Below are positions 5,443 through 6,486 of a DNA stretch of 6,486 nt, in pieces (positions within the stretch are counted from its first letter, which is position 1; each line of letters opens with the position of its first letter). A program made the position numbers and the translations under genes. The stretch is from assembly GCA_937967765.1 (NCBI GenBank), contig CALCML010000280.1, forward strand, positions 1-6,486, written 5' to 3'. The DNA is from an uncultured Carnobacterium sp. (GTDB lineage Bacteria; Bacillota; Bacilli; Lactobacillales; Aerococcaceae). A model generated the notes under the pieces. The model had not been told where the DNA came from, made no database searches, and saw only the letters and a program-made list of their open reading frames with translations.

Positions 5443-5474
5443 GAAACAGAGAAAAACTAGAAAGAGTGTATCGA

Positions 5475-6365
5475 ATGACAAAACAGGAAGCACCAAACGC
5501 GGCCATTAAGAAAATCGATTGGGCCGAGCAATTTATCAACCAACACTTACAGGCCTTTCATTGCCCGTATTGCCATGAAGCGATGGTTTCTGCCGAGAAT
5601 CATAGCGTCGTTTGCGGAAAGGGGCACAGGTTTAATATCTCGAAAAAAGGCACCTTGCATCTCATGAAGCAAAATGCGAATACGGATTATGATGCGCCTC
5701 TTTTCCATCATCGCTATGAACTCGCGCAGAGTGGGTTCTTTGAGCCTTTATTAGAGGCAATCTTGCCGCATCTTTCGGCAGACGAAGAGAAGTTTATTGT
5801 CGATATCGGATGCGGGGAAGGTAGTCATTTATCGTGGTTATCTAAGCGTGTGAAGGCACCCTTATGCGGAATGGATATCGCTAAAGAAGGCATCCATCAA
5901 GCGTCGGTTCATTTTGGAAACGAAGCGCTATTCTTCTTAGGGGACCTGGCGAACTTGCCATTTGCGGACGCATCTTGCGGGACGCTGTTAAATATTTTAA
6001 CGCCGTCGAACTACCAAGAATTTATGCGCGTATTGGCTCCAGGAGGGACGCTCGTTAAAGTGATTCCAGGCAATGATTATTTAACAGAGCTTCGCCAACA
6101 GCTCTACCGTTCGAATCCAGAAAAACAAACGTATTCGAATGCGGATATTCTAGAACGCGTAAAGACCGAATGCCCTCAAGTGACTTTTGAAGAGGTACGA
6201 TACACGGTGGATTTAACCGAAGAAACTTATCGTCATTTACTTGAAATGACGCCTTTATACTGGGGAGCAAGTGCCAAAGATAAGGCCTATAGCACCTCTC
6301 ATCCGCTCTCGCAAGTGACGGTGCACTATGTTGTGGCCATCGTAAAAAAAGCCGAAAACAAATAG
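5475..6365 (+). CDS. rlmA: 23S rRNA (guanine-N1) methyltransferase, RlmA type
   Basis: This 296-aa cytoplasmic enzyme methylates N1 of a guanine in 23S rRNA, in the loop lining the peptide tunnel. Gram-positive RlmA(II) acts on G748 and affects tylosin/telithromycin binding, while the Gram-negative form acts on G745. The N-terminal zinc finger has CPYC (Cys30, Cys33) and VCGKGH (Cys47, His51). It is followed by the family segment HRFNISKKGTLHL (51-63) and, at about 70-85, a segment with DYDAPLFHHRYEL. The Rossmann SAM-binding motif I is VDIGCGEG (109-116), with later motifs at GMDIAKEGI and VLAPGGTLVKVIPG. I chose ATG 5475 over the GTG three codons upstream because AAAGAG lies at proper spacing from it and overlaps the GTG. 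The G745/G748 choice cannot be proved from sequence; the host type favours G748. It has its own promoter, and no terminator is seen before the next gene. Confidence 0.9.
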   Translation: MTKQEAPNAAIKKIDWAEQFINQHLQAFHCPYCHEAMVSAENHSVVCGKGHRFNISKKGTLHLMKQNANTDYDAPLFHHRYELAQSGFFEPLLEAILPHLSADEEKFIVDIGCGEGSHLSWLSKRVKAPLCGMDIAKEGIHQASVHFGNEALFFLGDLANLPFADASCGTLLNILTPSNYQEFMRVLAPGGTLVKVIPGNDYLTELRQQLYRSNPEKQTYSNADILERVKTECPQVTFEEVRYTVDLTEETYRHLLEMTPLYWGASAKDKAYSTSHPLSQVTVHYVVAIVKKAENK

Positions 6366-6373
6366 GAAAAGTA

Positions 6374-6382
6374 TGGTATAAT
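6374..6382 (+). promoter_or_regulatory. Extended -10 promoter of the last gene
   Basis: TGGTATAAT combines a perfect TATAAT (6377-6382) with the extended TG. It lies nine bases after the rlmA stop and has no clear -35. The strong AGCAGGAGG ribosome site (about 6396-6404) follows, before the ATG at 6412. Confidence 0.65.
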
Positions 6383-6411
6383 AAACTTATTAACAAGCAG
6401 GAGGCCAAATA

Positions 6412-6486
6412 ATGGGATTCAAAGATTTATTTTCTCGTAAAAAAGAAGAACCGAAAGTAGAAGAAAAACCGGTTCAACCAGAAGAA
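6412..6486 (+). CDS. N-terminus of an unidentified protein, cut by the window edge
   Basis: The first 25 codons begin MGFKDLFSRKKEE and continue with a Glu/Lys/Pro-rich stretch. The start is well supported: AGGAGG at proper spacing and a strong extended -10 promoter upstream. A short amphipathic start (GFKDLF) followed by a charged, low-complexity linker is typical of several membrane-associated cytoplasmic proteins, including FtsY (signal recognition particle receptor) and TelA-like toxic-anion-resistance proteins. The part seen does not allow a choice. Confidence 0.7.
   Translation, partial: MGFKDLFSRKKEEPKVEEKPVQPEE

Noticed and set aside
5333..5474. Zur or other zinc operator upstream of the GTPase
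   Set aside because: I looked for TCGTAATnATTACGA-like and TTAACnnGTTAA sites on both strands and saw none.

Overview
The window comes from a low-GC Gram-positive bacterium, most likely a member of the Lactobacillales. The signs are strong AGGAGG-type ribosome sites, extended -10 promoters, a Firmicutes-type YebC2 and an RlmA(II)-type rRNA methyltransferase. A Granulicatella/Carnobacteriaceae-like host is my impression only; no marker in the window proves it. Most of the window is ordinary, compact chromosome. The two places that stand out are the gene-free stretch at about 1138-1607 and the AT-rich gene at 3480-4136.

Layout. (1) 2-1137: the tail of an upstream gene overlaps, by ATGA, an ABC-2 type exporter permease; this is the 3' end of a transporter operon. 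(2) 1137-1607: about 470 bases without a gene. They hold a 198-bp imperfect palindrome with two internal hairpins that starts on the last base of the permease stop codon, then two 95-bp direct repeats with a period of exactly 133 bp, then a perfect 17-bp-stem bidirectional terminator. (3) 1608-2327, minus strand: yebC2 (yeeI-like), with its promoter just upstream. (4) 2484-3391: a two-gene operon, divergent from yebC2, of a small thioredoxin-like protein and a maltose/galactoside-type O-acetyltransferase, coupled by an ATGA overlap and closed by a terminator. (5) 3480-4136: an AT-rich, TTG-started, membrane-anchored protein that resembles staphylococcal tandem lipoproteins (DUF576/Csa1) but has no cysteine. 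Its promoter is partly embedded in the preceding terminator. (6) 4202-5332, minus strand: a CobW/G3E-family GTPase (zinc-chaperone type) with a very His-rich insert and an altered guanine-specificity motif. (7) 5475-6365: rlmA-type 23S rRNA guanine-N1 methyltransferase, divergent from the GTPase. (8) 6412-6486: the first 25 codons of a gene with a charged, Lys/Glu-rich N-terminus.

The genes do not form one pathway. Housekeeping functions (ribosome rescue, rRNA modification, metal handling) alternate with accessory ones (exporter, acetyltransferase, lipoprotein-like surface protein). I see no clear new defence or mobile system. The best candidate for something undescribed is the repeat/palindrome block at 1137-1553. 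In it, one substitution between the two direct-repeat copies turns an A-U pair into a G-U pair, which keeps a possible stem when read on the plus strand.
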